A stretch of DNA of 64,000 nucleotides from Rhodococcus sp. HM1. GTDB taxonomy: Bacteria > Actinomycetota > Actinomycetes > Mycobacteriales > Mycobacteriaceae. Position numbers and translations under genes: made by a program. Position 1 is the stretch's first letter; each line of letters opens with the position of its first letter. Shown here piece after piece: positions 17,423-25,833 of this stretch. The notes under the pieces are model-generated. The model was not told the origin of the DNA, did no database searches, and saw nothing but the letters and a program-made list of their open reading frames with translations. The stretch spans positions 51,154 to 115,153 of the forward strand of contig NZ_JALPTB010000013.1 in the NCBI RefSeq assembly GCF_023218075.1, given 5' to 3'.

Positions 17423-18022
17423 CTAGACGGTGGCGCCGGCGAGTAGGCCTGCCACCGACTGCCGCATCACGGCGGTGGCCTCGTCGACCCCGAGCTGCAA
17501 CTCGTCGCGCAGAACGGCCCACGAGCCCCAGGTCGCGGCAGCTCCGAGCGCGTAGACCAGGCGGTCGCGCCGGTCCCGGTCGAGGTTTGCGAGTTCTCGG
17601 GCGAACAGGATCTTCACCTCGTCGGTGACCCGCGCGATGCAGCGCGCGCGATGAATCTTGAGCGCTTCGGAGAACTGCTGGCGCAGGAGCGACGCCCGCG
17701 CATACGGAGCGATGAACTCGAGCAGCCACGCGCGCTGCCGGCAGAACCCGTCGATCCGTTCGGACAGCGGCAGGTGCGCCGGCACCGGCTCGAACATTTC
17801 GTCCTGGCGGCGCAGCATCTCCGCGCCGGTGAATGCCATCAGGGTGTCGAGGTCGTTGAAGTTGACCCACAGTGCCCGCAGCGAGACCCCGGCCTGTTCC
17901 GCGACCTGCGCGCCGGTGGGCTTGAGCATGCCCGCCCGGAGCAGCTCGATGTGTGCCTCCACCACTGCCCTGCGAGTGCGTTCCGCGCGGGCTGTTCGAC
18001 CGTCCGTGACAGTTGTGACCAC
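17423..18022 (-). CDS. TetR/AcrR-family regulator
   Basis: The product is 199 residues. The helix-turn-helix is less canonical than usual: TGAQVAEQAGVSLRALWVNF followed by NDLDTLMAFTG (about 37-67), with WVNF replacing the common YYHF. The remainder is helical. It starts with GTG 18022 behind GAGGG. It is divergent from cmrA, with an imperfect palindrome in the 158-bp gap, so it may control mycolate reduction or an unlinked target. Its ligand is unknown. Confidence 0.8.
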   Translation of the reverse strand: MVTTVTDGRTARAERTRRAVVEAHIELLRAGMLKPTGAQVAEQAGVSLRALWVNFNDLDTLMAFTGAEMLRRQDEMFEPVPAHLPLSERIDGFCRQRAWLLEFIAPYARASLLRQQFSEALKIHRARCIARVTDEVKILFARELANLDRDRRDRLVYALGAAATWGSWAVLRDELQLGVDEATAVMRQSVAGLLAGATV

Positions 18023-18100
18023 GATCCCTCACTTCGTTCGACCGCACCGAGCCGGGTAGGCCTCGGCAGCGCTTCGCAACCTGCCCTGCGAACAATACCG

Positions 18101-18128
18101 ACCAACCTCCCCGTTTAGGAGAATTGGT
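18101..18128. promoter_or_regulatory. candidate operator between TetR gene and cmrA
   Basis: The imperfect palindrome ACCAAcCTCC-N7-GGAGaaTTGGT has nine paired bases and one bulge. It lies about 40 bp upstream of the cmrA -10 hexamer and inside the divergent intergenic region. Confidence 0.4.
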
Positions 18129-18166
18129 TCGAACGACACGGCCGATGAGTTCCTGCCCGCGGCGAC

Positions 18167-18172
18167 TAGGCT
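18167..18172 (+). promoter_or_regulatory. -10 hexamer of leaderless cmrA
   Basis: TAGGCT ends 8 nt before the GTG start, so transcription should begin at or next to the start codon. There is no ribosome site. Confidence 0.5.
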
Positions 18173-18180
18173 GACCCACC

Positions 18181-18984
18181 GTGACTCTGCCGAACCCCAC
18201 CCCAGACGCCCGCGCGGTCGTGACCGGCGCCTCCTCCGGTATCGGTGAGGCCCTCGCCACCGAGCTCGCAGCGCGCGGCCACTCGCTCATTCTCGTCGCA
18301 CGTCGCGGCGAAGTGATGGAAGAGCTCGCCACGACACTCCGACACAAGCACGGCGTCACCGTCGAGGTGCGCGCCTGCGACCTGTCCGACCGCGACGCTC
18401 GCGCCGAGCTGGTCGAGGAGCTGGCCGACCGTCACGTCAGCATCCTGTGCAACAACGCGGGTATCGCCACGTTCGGACCCGTATCCGGCCTGGACCCGGC
18501 GTACGAGCGCGCGCAGGTCGAACTCAACGCGGTCGCCGTGCACGACCTCACCCTCGCCGTGCTGCCCCAGATGGTCGAGCGACGGTCCGGTGCGATCCTC
18601 AACGTCGGATCGGCGGCGGGCAACATGCCGATCCCGAACAACGCGACGTACGCCGCGACGAAGGCGTTCGTCAACACCTTCTCGGAGTCGCTGCGCGGTG
18701 AGCTCAAGGGCACCGGCGTGAACGTCACCCTGCTCGCGCCCGGCCCGGTGCGCACCGAGACCCCCGATCCGGCGGACGCGTCGATCGTCGACAAGCTCGT
18801 CCCCGACTTCCTGTGGATCTCGAGCGAGCACACCGCGAAGGTGTCGCTCGACGCGCTCGCCGAGAACCGCATGCGCATCGTGCCCGGCCTGATCAGCAAG
18901 GCGATGTCGGTCGCGGGCAACTACACGCCGCGCGCGATCGTCGCCCCGATCGTCGGCACCTTCTACAAGAAGCTCGGCGGCTAA
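18181..18984 (+). CDS. cmrA: SDR-family mycolate beta-keto reductase
   Basis: The product is 267 residues. The short-chain dehydrogenase cofactor motif is VTGASSGIGEALATELAARG (about 14-33), then NNAGIATFG. The catalytic Ser/Tyr/Lys are in NVGSAAG and YAATKAF (about 140-165). It matches Rv2509/CmrA in length and in position next to the HerA-like gene and orn. CmrA reduces the 3-oxo intermediate to the mature mycolic motif after Pks13 condensation. GTG 18181 lacks a ribosome site and has a correctly spaced -10. Its last 4 bp overlap the convergent HerA-like gene. Identification rests on family plus context. Confidence 0.85.
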   Translation: MTLPNPTPDARAVVTGASSGIGEALATELAARGHSLILVARRGEVMEELATTLRHKHGVTVEVRACDLSDRDARAELVEELADRHVSILCNNAGIATFGPVSGLDPAYERAQVELNAVAVHDLTLAVLPQMVERRSGAILNVGSAAGNMPIPNNATYAATKAFVNTFSESLRGELKGTGVNVTLLAPGPVRTETPDPADASIVDKLVPDFLWISSEHTAKVSLDALAENRMRIVPGLISKAMSVAGNYTPRAIVAPIVGTFYKKLGG

Positions 18985-20789
18985 CGCCGCTTGCGGCCGG
19001 TGCCGAAGATGCTGCGGGAGATCTCCCGGCCCGCAGCCGAGGCCGCCGACCGCAGGAAACTCTTCATCGCGGAGCTGCCCAGCACCTGTTCGACGATCGT
19101 CGGCCCCTCGTCCCGGGGGGCCGGCATCGTTTCGGACAGGTCCGGCAGTGGCGGCACGTCCAGCGGCGGATCGACGTTCGGCGCGCCCGCGACCTTCGCC
19201 GTCAGCATCTCGTACGCGGATTCGCGATCGATGGTCTGCCCGTACTTCGCGAACAGCGGATGGCCCTGGGCGGCGGTGCGGATCGCGTCGTCGCCGACGG
19301 TGTCCATCAGCGACCGTGGCGGCCGGATCCGGGTCCATGCGACCGGCGTCGGGGCGCCCTTCTCGGACAGCACGGTGACGATCGCTTCACCGGTCCCGAG
19401 CGAGGTCAGCGACTTCTCCAGGTCGTAGAACGCCGTCTTCGGGTACGTGCGGACCGTCTTGGTGAGCGCCTTCTGGTCGTCGGGCGTGAACGCGCGCAAC
19501 GCGTGCTGCACCCGCGCACCCAGCTGGGACAGGATCGCGTTCGGGATGTCGGTGGGCAGCTGCGTGCAGAAGAACACGCCGACGCCCTTCGACCGGATGA
19601 GCTTGACGGTCTGCTCGACCTGCTGCAGGAACGCCTTCGACGCGTCCGCGAACAGCAGGTGGGCCTCGTCGAAGATGAAGACGAGCTTGGGCTTGTCCAG
19701 ATCGCCTTCCTCGGGCAACGTCTGGAACAGGTCGGCGAGCACCCACATCAGGAACGTGGAGAACAGCACGGGACGCGCGGCCTGGGCGCCCAGCTCGAAC
19801 AAGCTGATCACCCCGTTGCCGCCGAGGACGCGCAGCAGATCCTCGGTGTCGAACTCCGGTTCACCGAAGAACGTGTCGCCGCCGTCGGCCTCGAGGTTGA
19901 CGATCGCGCGCAGGATGACGCCCGCGGTCGCGGCCGAGACGCCCCCGATGCCTTTGAGGTCGGCCTTGCCCTCGTCGCTGGTCAGGTACGCGATGACCTG
20001 CCGCAGATCCTTGAGATCGAGCAGCGCCATGCCCCGCTGATCGGCCCAGTGGAAGATCAGCCCGAGCGTCGATTCCTGGGTGGTGTTCAGGCCGAGCACC
20101 TTGCTCAGCAGGATCGGACCGAACGCCGTGACGGTCGCGCGCACCGGGATGCCGATGCCCTCGGTGCCGAGCGAGAAGAACTGCGTCGGGAATCCGGCAG
20201 GGGTCCACGACGGATCGCCGGTCTCGGCGGCGCGGGTGACGAGCGCGTCGCTGCTCTCCCCGCGCGCGGACAGACCGGACAGGTCACCCTTGACGTCGGC
20301 CATCACCACCGGCACGCCCGCGGCGGACAGCTGCTCTGCGATGCCCTGCAGGGTCTTGGTCTTGCCGGTACCGGTCGCGCCGGCGATCAGACCGTGCCGG
20401 TTCATCATGGCCAGCGGAATCCTGACCCGGGCGTTCGGAGCGACGACGCCGTCGTGCACGACGGTGCCCAGTTCGAGGGCGGCGCCGGAGAAGGCGTAAC
20501 CGGCGGCGATCTCCGCGGCCGGGCCCGCGGGTTCGGCTGCCTCGGCGGGCGCACTCTCCGAGGTCGCTTCGGCCCCGGCCTCAGTCTTCTCGGTCCCGGC
20601 TTCGGCCTTCCCCGCTGCAGCGTCGGCCGCGGCCGCGGCGGCGGCCTCCTCGGCCTCGCGTTGGGCCCGTTCGGCTGCTGCGGCGGCTTCGGCGGCGACG
20701 CGGGCCGCTTCCTCGGCGGCCGCCTTCGCTGCCTTCGCCTTCTCCGCAGCGGACAACGCTTCGTCGGACCGGATCGGATCCACGGTCAT
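18981..20789 (-). CDS. HerA-like (DUF853) ATPase
   Basis: The product is 602 residues from ATG 20789, which has GAGGAGGG upstream. Residues about 10-90 are a low-complexity Ala/Glu/Lys helix, probably coiled coil. The ATPase follows: Walker A AGATGTGKTKT (about 136-146), then VPVVMADVKGDLSG. Walker B is KLVFIFDEAHLLF, and the sensor region is GVGVFFCTQLPTDIPNAILS. It belongs to the DUF853/HerA-HP group (Mtb Rv2510c), a ring ATPase related to DNA-translocating HerA. Its actual substrate is not established. It is divergent from orn. Confidence 0.85.
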   Translation of the reverse strand: MTVDPIRSDEALSAAEKAKAAKAAAEEAARVAAEAAAAAERAQREAEEAAAAAAADAAAGKAEAGTEKTEAGAEATSESAPAEAAEPAGPAAEIAAGYAFSGAALELGTVVHDGVVAPNARVRIPLAMMNRHGLIAGATGTGKTKTLQGIAEQLSAAGVPVVMADVKGDLSGLSARGESSDALVTRAAETGDPSWTPAGFPTQFFSLGTEGIGIPVRATVTAFGPILLSKVLGLNTTQESTLGLIFHWADQRGMALLDLKDLRQVIAYLTSDEGKADLKGIGGVSAATAGVILRAIVNLEADGGDTFFGEPEFDTEDLLRVLGGNGVISLFELGAQAARPVLFSTFLMWVLADLFQTLPEEGDLDKPKLVFIFDEAHLLFADASKAFLQQVEQTVKLIRSKGVGVFFCTQLPTDIPNAILSQLGARVQHALRAFTPDDQKALTKTVRTYPKTAFYDLEKSLTSLGTGEAIVTVLSEKGAPTPVAWTRIRPPRSLMDTVGDDAIRTAAQGHPLFAKYGQTIDRESAYEMLTAKVAGAPNVDPPLDVPPLPDLSETMPAPRDEGPTIVEQVLGSSAMKSFLRSAASAAGREISRSIFGTGRKRR

Positions 20790-20862
20790 GTTCAGCCCTC
20801 CTCGAACCAGCACGGCCGGCGTCGGTTTACACCGCAGACCTTATCCCTCTCACGCGGCTGAC

Positions 20863-20868
20863 TAGTCT
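20863..20868 (+). promoter_or_regulatory. -10 hexamer of leaderless orn
   Basis: TAGTCT ends 8 nt before the orn GTG, the same spacing as in front of cmrA, and there is no ribosome site. Confidence 0.5.
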
Positions 20869-20876
20869 GTACTCTC

Positions 20877-21476
20877 GTGCAGGACAAACTTGTTTGGATC
20901 GATTGTGAAATGACCGGTTTGCGTATCGGCAGCGACAAACTCATCGAAATCGCCGCGCTGGTCACCGACAGCGACCTCAACGTGCTCGGCGAGGGCGTGG
21001 ACATCGTGATCCACGCCGACGACGACGCGCTGGCCGCGATGCCGGATGTCGTGCAGCAGATGCACGAACGGTCGGGGCTGACCGAAGAGGTGCGCCGCTC
21101 GACAGTCACGCTGGCCGAGGCCGAGAAGCTCGTCCTCGACTACGTGCGGGCGCACGTGCCGGAGGCCGGTACCGCTCCCCTGGCCGGAAACTCCATCGGC
21201 ACCGACCGGCAGTTCATCTCCCGGGACATGCCGGAACTCGACAACTACCTGCACTACCGCATGGTCGACGTCAGCTCGATCAAGGAACTGTGCCGGCGCT
21301 GGTACCCCCGCATCTACTTCGGCCAGCCCACGAAGGGCCTGTCGCACCGCGCTCTGGCCGACATCAAGGAGTCCATCCGGGAGTTGCGCTACTACCGGCG
21401 CACCGCGTTCGTCGCCCCGCCCGGGCCGTCGTCTGCGGACATCACGAGCGTCGTAAAGGATCTTGGACCGGCCTGA
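20877..21476 (+). CDS. orn: oligoribonuclease
   Basis: The product is 199 residues. It is a DEDDh 3'-to-5' exonuclease that degrades RNA dinucleotides and oligomers, including pGpG from cyclic-di-GMP turnover. Exo I is WIDCEMTG (residues 7-14, with Asp and Glu metal ligands). Exo II is [15 protein letters not shown] with its Asp. Exo III is [13 protein letters not shown] with the catalytic His and Asp. GTG 20877 is the start. It occupies the same place as Mtb Rv2511, between the HerA-like gene and tRNA-His. Confidence 0.96.
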   Translation: MQDKLVWIDCEMTGLRIGSDKLIEIAALVTDSDLNVLGEGVDIVIHADDDALAAMPDVVQQMHERSGLTEEVRRSTVTLAEAEKLVLDYVRAHVPEAGTAPLAGNSIGTDRQFISRDMPELDNYLHYRMVDVSSIKELCRRWYPRIYFGQPTKGLSHRALADIKESIRELRYYRRTAFVAPPGPSSADITSVVKDLGPA

Positions 21477-21560
21477 CCAGGCGATTCGTCGTTTTCGGGT
21501 AGAGCAGGCTAGTATTTCAATCGCAGTCGCAACCGGCTCCGGCCGATAGCGGATGCGATG

Positions 21561-21633
21561 GTGAGTGTAGTTCAGTTGGTAGAGCACCAGGTTGTGATCC
21601 TGGCTGTCGCGGGTTCGAGTCCCGTCACTCACC
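21561..21633 (+). tRNA. tRNA-His (GUG anticodon)
   Basis: The acceptor stem pairs GTGAGTG with CACTCAC. The anticodon loop TTGTGAT gives GUG. G21560 can serve as the encoded G-1 facing C73, as required for histidyl-tRNA. CCA is not encoded exactly. A strong terminator follows at 21640. Confidence 0.96.
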
Positions 21634-21639
21634 CCCAGG

Positions 21640-21669
21640 AAAGGCCCCGACCGCACGGTCGGGGCCTTT
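21640..21669 (+). terminator. intrinsic terminator after tRNA-His
   Basis: A 14-bp perfect stem, AAAGGCCCCGACCG and its complement, has a 2-nt loop and is followed by CCTTTT. Confidence 0.92.
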
Positions 21670-21846
21670 CCTTTTCTGCGCCTTCTGCGCCGGCCTGCCG
21701 AGGACCGCGCCACAGCCGTCCGGGTATTCGACGAGATCCTGTCCGAATACCTCCCGAGGACGTCGCGACCGTCACGGGCTCGAGGGCTGCGACCCCGACG
21801 TGGAGCGGCATGTAGGTGGCCCCAGGCCGCCCCTGACCCCTTTACG

Positions 21847-21885
21847 ACGACGGAGGGTGACCCGGATTCGGTCACCCTCCGTCGT
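21847..21885. terminator. hairpin at the 3' end of ldtB
   Basis: A 16-bp perfect stem, ACGACGGAGGGTGACC and its complement, with a 7-nt loop lies 33 bp past the ldtB stop. There is no T-run. The 170 bp between it and the tRNA-His terminator hold no recognisable feature. Confidence 0.7.
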
Positions 21886-21917
21886 TCGTCTCCGCGGTGC
21901 ACAGCCCGCGCCCCGGG

Positions 21918-23141
21918 TCAGGTGTTGGCGTTGCCCGCCTTCCACGTCGACCACGGGATGTTCCAGTCGCCGAGACCTTCGGTTCCCTCCAGGACTCCGC
22001 CGACCGTGTTGCGCACGATGACGATGTCGCCGCGCTTGGTGTTGTCGAAGATCCACTTCGCGTTCGCCGGGCTGAGGTTCAGGCAGCCGTGGCTGACGTT
22101 GCGCACCCCCTGATCGCCCAGCGACCACGGCGCGGAATGGAAGAAGATGCCGCTGTAGGACATGCGCGTCGCCCAGTCCACAGGCGTGCGGTAACCCTGC
22201 GGCGAGTCGGCCGCCACTCCGTACGTGGACGAATCCATGATCATGTGGTCGAAGCGGTCGCCGATCGTGTAGACGCCGTTGGGGGTGGGCGTGCTGTCCT
22301 TGCCCATCGACGTCGGCATCGACATGATCGCGCTGCCGTTGCGGTTGACCACGACGGTCTTCGTGTTGTCGTCGACGTCGATGATCACCGCGTCGCCGAT
22401 GGTGAACGACGAGTGCACGTCCGACTGGCCGAACAGTCCGTCACCGAGGTCCTTGCCGTACGCCTTCACGTCCACGGTCACGGTCGTGCCCGGCGTCCAG
22501 TAGTTCTCCGGCCGCCACCGCACCTCACGATTGCTGAGCCAGTAGAAGGCACCCTCGACGGGCGGATTCGTGACGATGGTGATGGCCGCCTCGGCCGCGC
22601 GCCGGTCCGGGATGTTCTCGTCGAACTGCACAGCGACGGGCTGGCCGATACCGACGACCGAGCCTTCACCGGGCAGCACGTAGGGCTGGGTGAGGTTGCC
22701 GGGGGCGCTCGTGGTGAACGTCGCGACGGACGTGGTCGCTCCGCCGAGCCCGTACGCGACCGTCTCGAGCGTGTACTTGCGGTTGTAACCCAGCGGTTCG
22801 GAGTTCGCCCAGGTGGTGCCGTCCGGCGCGAGCACGCCGGCGACCGCCTCCCCGTCGGGATTGCGGAGCGTGACGGAATCGAGCTTGCCGTTGACGACCG
22901 AGACGGTCACCGGATCGATCGGCGAGAAGCCGACACCGCCGTCGACGACGCTGGACGACACCGTGGGCTTGATGAGTGCGGCGAGGGGATTCGAATCGAT
23001 GGGGACCTCGTCGGCACCGCCGGCCGAGCCGCCGGCACATGCAGTGACGAAGGTCATGACACCGACCAGTACCGCCCCCAACACCGCCACGGTCGTACGC
23101 CGGGAGCGGCGCCGCGGCGTCCGCACACTCTTCTCGATCAC
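21918..23141 (-). CDS. ldtB: L,D-transpeptidase lipoprotein (LdtMt2-like)
   Basis: The product is 407 residues from GTG 23141, which has GGAGGG upstream; the longer ORF has no such site. The lipoprotein signal ends at TFVTAC (Cys near 37). Two Ig-like domains (about 50-250) precede the YkuD catalytic domain. The active site is HSAPWSLGDQGVRNVSHGCL with Cys353, one off the numbering of Mtb LdtMt2 (Cys354; 408 aa). The enzyme forms 3-to-3 crosslinks in peptidoglycan outside the membrane. Position between the orn/tRNA-His and bcp/fas genes matches Rv2518c. Confidence 0.92.
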   Translation of the reverse strand: MIEKSVRTPRRRSRRTTVAVLGAVLVGVMTFVTACAGGSAGGADEVPIDSNPLAALIKPTVSSSVVDGGVGFSPIDPVTVSVVNGKLDSVTLRNPDGEAVAGVLAPDGTTWANSEPLGYNRKYTLETVAYGLGGATTSVATFTTSAPGNLTQPYVLPGEGSVVGIGQPVAVQFDENIPDRRAAEAAITIVTNPPVEGAFYWLSNREVRWRPENYWTPGTTVTVDVKAYGKDLGDGLFGQSDVHSSFTIGDAVIIDVDDNTKTVVVNRNGSAIMSMPTSMGKDSTPTPNGVYTIGDRFDHMIMDSSTYGVAADSPQGYRTPVDWATRMSYSGIFFHSAPWSLGDQGVRNVSHGCLNLSPANAKWIFDNTKRGDIVIVRNTVGGVLEGTEGLGDWNIPWSTWKAGNANT

Positions 23142-23336
23142 TCTCAACCCTCCGATTCCGGACCTCCCCCAGGCCGCAAAACTGCACGTCAATGCGTGTC
23201 TCATCGATGATGCCAGCCGGTGAAGACCGAGACCAAATCTGAAACCTCGGCGACGAATAACGTTCGAATACCAATCGCCCCGCCACCCACTCGCGTTACC
23301 CGCAGACATCGAGGAAATCGCCGTTGACCAGGCGAT

Positions 23337-23365
23337 TTGGCGCCGTACAGCGGAGTGTGTAATCT
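23337..23365 (+). promoter_or_regulatory. promoter of tRNA-Lys
   Basis: TTGGCG (23337-23342) and TAATCT (23360-23365) are separated by 17 bp, about 43 bp upstream of the tRNA. This is the best-formed housekeeping-type promoter I see in the window. Confidence 0.6.
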
Positions 23366-23407
23366 TCTCTTCGTCGCCGGGACAACGGCCCGGAGACAAA
23401 CCGCCAA

Positions 23408-23480
<73 letters not shown>

Positions 23481-23485
23481 CAACA

Positions 23486-23517
23486 GAAGGCCCGCACCGA
23501 ATTCGGTGCGGGCCTTC
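23486..23517. terminator. intrinsic terminator after tRNA-Lys
   Basis: A 32-bp perfect palindrome centred on GAATTC, with arms GAAGGCCCGCACCGAA and the complement, is followed by TTCG. It lies between tRNA-Lys and the convergent TetR gene and can serve both. Confidence 0.85.
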
Positions 23518-23572
23518 TTCGTTCGCTTGCTCAGCACGCGAAGAACGTCGACTCCGGTCCCGGAGAGCGCCG

Positions 23573-24133
23573 TCAGATCGACGACCGGTTCTCGACCGTC
23601 GGCCAAAAGAGTTCGAAGAGTCGTTGCCTCCATTCGCGTACGTGTCCGTGGCGCCCGTATTCGGCGACGTAGGCCCCGACGATGGCATCGATGAGCGCCT
23701 CGTTGTCGAGGTCGCCGCGGAACTCGCCGGCGTTCTTCGCTTCGTCGATCACTTCGGACACTTGTCGCCGATAGCCGACGAGCACCGACCGGAACAACTC
23801 GCTGAACTCGTCGTCCTCACCGGTGAGCAGGGCGGCCATGCCACCGAAACCGATGCCCTGTTCGACGGATGCGACCGCCCGCTCGAGAACCCACTCCAGG
23901 CGCTGCCGACCCCCGAGCGCTGCATCGGCCCGCGGCGGGGATGCCAGGGGTGCCAGTGCCGCCGTCAACATCTCGCGGCGATCTGCGTACCGCCGGTAGA
24001 TCGTCGTCTTCGCCACGCCGGACAACGTTGCCACCGACTCGATCGTGACCGCGCTTGCTCCTCTGGACCGCAGCAGGTCCAGCACAGCGGCGACAATCCG
24101 GTCGTCGACGGTGGTGGTCGTGGGATGGGACAT
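23573..24133 (-). CDS. TetR/AcrR-family regulator
   Basis: The product is 186 residues from ATG 24133, behind GAAGGAGAG. The helix-turn-helix is VTIESVATLSGVAKTTIYRR then YADRREML (about 29-56). The rest is a helical TetR C-terminal domain. It is divergent from a small membrane protein gene, with repeated CGTATCG motifs between them, so it probably represses that gene. Ligand unknown. Confidence 0.8.
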   Translation of the reverse strand: MSHPTTTTVDDRIVAAVLDLLRSRGASAVTIESVATLSGVAKTTIYRRYADRREMLTAALAPLASPPRADAALGGRQRLEWVLERAVASVEQGIGFGGMAALLTGEDDEFSELFRSVLVGYRRQVSEVIDEAKNAGEFRGDLDNEALIDAIVGAYVAEYGRHGHVREWRQRLFELFWPTVENRSSI

Positions 24134-24188
24134 TGCTCTCCTTCGCACCGGGGCGTACCTGCTCGATTCTGTCACGCGCTACGTTGGA

Positions 24189-24215
24189 CGTATCGCTACG
24201 CTTCGCGTATCGTAG
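24189..24215. promoter_or_regulatory. candidate TetR operator
   Basis: CGTATCG occurs twice in direct orientation (24189-24195, 24206-24212). CTACG (24196-24200) and CGTAG (24211-24215) form an inverted pair. The cluster is 25-50 bp before the membrane protein start and 56-82 bp from the TetR start. Confidence 0.45.
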
Positions 24216-24239
24216 TGTTGTGCGATGAAAGGAGTTCAC

Positions 24240-24611
24240 ATGCAGAGCGTGCGCCGAGCGGCCCGCACCATCCCGTTTCCTTTTCTGGGATACGTGCTGG
24301 GCGTCATCGGTTTGTTGTTCCTCGGGGGATTCGTCGGGGCACTGGCGAGCGGGTTCTCGTTCGCACCGGTGATCGGGATCGCGACCGCGGCACTCTTCGT
24401 CGGAATGGTGGCGTGTTTCCGGATCCGCGCCCATCAGATCGCCCAGGGAAATCGTGGCGACGTCGAACTCAGCATGGATCCGATGCGCCCAGCCGAGGAT
24501 CCGGAAGCGACCGCGCGGTATCTGATGACCTATCGGGGGACGAACGCGCCGGCCTCGAGAGAAGGTGAATCGGGCCGGAAAACCGATTCCGGGCGGCCGC
24601 TGGCGGCGTGA
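24240..24611 (+). CDS. small membrane protein
   Basis: The product is 123 residues from ATG 24240, which has AAAGGAG upstream; an ATG at 24225 precedes that ribosome site and is rejected. Two hydrophobic segments (LGYVLGVIGLLFLGGFVGAL and FAPVIGIATAALFVGMVACF, about 16-61) form a helical hairpin. The C-terminal 60 residues are polar and probably cytoplasmic. I do not recognise the family. Divergent TetR control suggests an inducible role, such as stress or efflux accessory, which is inference. Confidence 0.65.
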   Translation: MQSVRRAARTIPFPFLGYVLGVIGLLFLGGFVGALASGFSFAPVIGIATAALFVGMVACFRIRAHQIAQGNRGDVELSMDPMRPAEDPEATARYLMTYRGTNAPASREGESGRKTDSGRPLAA

Positions 24612-24638
24612 GGTCGACCTCGCGTTCCGCGCGCGGAA

Positions 24639-25406
24639 TCACCATTCGATGACGACCGGATCCCCGATCTTCACGTTCTCGAAGTACCACCGCGCGTTCT
24701 CGGTGCTCAGGTTGATGCAGCCGTGGCTGACGTTCGCGGAACCCTGCGAATCCACCGACCACGGTGCGGCGTGCACGAAGATTCCGCCCCACGTGAGACG
24801 GACCGCGTATTCGGTGTCGATCCGGTACCCCTCGGGGTCGTCGATCGGAACACCGTAGGTCGACGAGTCCATCACCAGGTTCCGGAACTTCTCGAGCACA
24901 GGGAAGGTCCCGGTCGGCGTCTCGTATCCGGGCTTGCCCATCGACGCCGGCATGGTCCGGACGATCTCCCCGTTCAGGGACACGGTGAACTGGTGCGTGG
25001 ACAGGTTCGCGACCGCGACGAATTCGTCGCCGGTTCGGAACTGCGTCCGGGTGCCGCCGGCCAGTACGGTGACAGCGGTGTGGCCCGGCCAGAATCGGTC
25101 CGGAACCCACTCGAGGTGACGGTCGTCGCGCCACCGGAAGGCGCCGGCGACGGGCACGGACGGGATGACCGCGACGGATCGTTCGGCGGCGGCCCGATCG
25201 GTCACCGGGGCGCCGAAGCGGACGGTCACCGGCTGCGCGATACCGACCACGGCTCCGTCCGAGGGCGCCAGCGCGGCCACCGGGGGCCCGCCCGGGGGCA
25301 CGATGCCGATGCGACCGGCGGAGGCGGCGGACCCCGTCGCCAGCGCGACGCTTGCGGCGAGGATCGCGACCAGGACGAGTCGTGCAACATGCTGCGCAGT
25401 CCGCAT
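24639..25406 (-). CDS. secreted L,D-transpeptidase (LdtA-like)
   Basis: The product is 255 residues from ATG 25406, with GAAGGGG upstream. A signal peptide ends near GSAASAG (about 27-31); there is no lipobox. One Ig-like domain (about 40-125) precedes a YkuD domain with HAAPWSVDSQGSANVSHGCI and catalytic Cys230. It should form 3-to-3 peptidoglycan crosslinks like ldtB but lacks that protein's lipid anchor and one Ig domain, resembling Mtb LdtMt1. It lies 1.5 kb from ldtB, so the locus carries two. Its upstream region has a perfect tandem 17-bp repeat. Confidence 0.88.
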   Translation of the reverse strand: MRTAQHVARLVLVAILAASVALATGSAASAGRIGIVPPGGPPVAALAPSDGAVVGIAQPVTVRFGAPVTDRAAAERSVAVIPSVPVAGAFRWRDDRHLEWVPDRFWPGHTAVTVLAGGTRTQFRTGDEFVAVANLSTHQFTVSLNGEIVRTMPASMGKPGYETPTGTFPVLEKFRNLVMDSSTYGVPIDDPEGYRIDTEYAVRLTWGGIFVHAAPWSVDSQGSANVSHGCINLSTENARWYFENVKIGDPVVIEW

Positions 25407-25448
25407 GACCGTCACCCCTTCGAAGACGAGACGATCGACGTCTTCTCA

Positions 25449-25482
25449 GTGAACCACGCCAAGATGTGAACCACGCCAAGAT
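25449..25482. repeat. two tandem 17-bp repeats upstream of the L,D-transpeptidase gene
   Basis: The unit GTGAACCACGCCAAGAT is repeated perfectly at 25449-25465 and 25466-25482, 43-76 bp before the start codon. On the gene's strand each unit contains TTGGCG, which resembles a -35 hexamer, so the duplication may double a promoter element or an activator site. Confidence 0.6.
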
Positions 25483-25529
25483 CGAAGTCGGAAGAAAGTG
25501 ACAAGTCACAGCGACCGACGCAAAGACGA

Positions 25530-25567
25530 GGGCACCGCCGTCCGCGAACGGACGACGGTGCCCTCGG
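25530..25567. terminator. hairpin after the DUF3618 gene
   Basis: Arms of 17 bp (GAGGGCACCGCCGTCCG and its complement, one mismatch) surround a CGAA tetraloop 11 bp past the stop of the minus-strand DUF3618 gene. Confidence 0.75.
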
Positions 25568-25578
25568 ATCGACGGCCG

Positions 25579-25800
25579 TCAGCGCAGCAGTCTGCGCAGA
25601 ACCAGAGCGCCCACGACGACGCCGACCGCGATGACGGCGTACTTGACGTTCGGCTGATTCACCTTGGCGACGAGCGTCTGCTTGGTGTTGGCAACAAGAG
25701 TCTTCGGATTGGTCCGCGCACTCAATTCGTCGAGCGTGCTCGCGAGCTGGTTGCGGGCGTTCTCGATGTCCCGCTCGATAGCCTCGGTGTCCCTACGCAC
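25579..25800 (-). CDS. DUF3618 membrane-anchored small protein
   Basis: The product is 73 residues. The N-terminus TEAIERDIENARNQLASTLD is the DUF3618 signature helix, and the C-terminus has one membrane helix (VKYAVIAVGVVVGALVLRRL). GTG 25800 follows GGAGG. It corresponds to Mtb Rv2520c beside bcp. The family is often found near envelope genes but has no defined activity. It is divergent from bcp across a symmetrical palindrome. Confidence 0.85.
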   Translation of the reverse strand: MRRDTEAIERDIENARNQLASTLDELSARTNPKTLVANTKQTLVAKVNQPNVKYAVIAVGVVVGALVLRRLLR

Positions 25801-25833
25801 GTGATCCTCCAGGAGTCGCTGTGTGTGCTGCGA

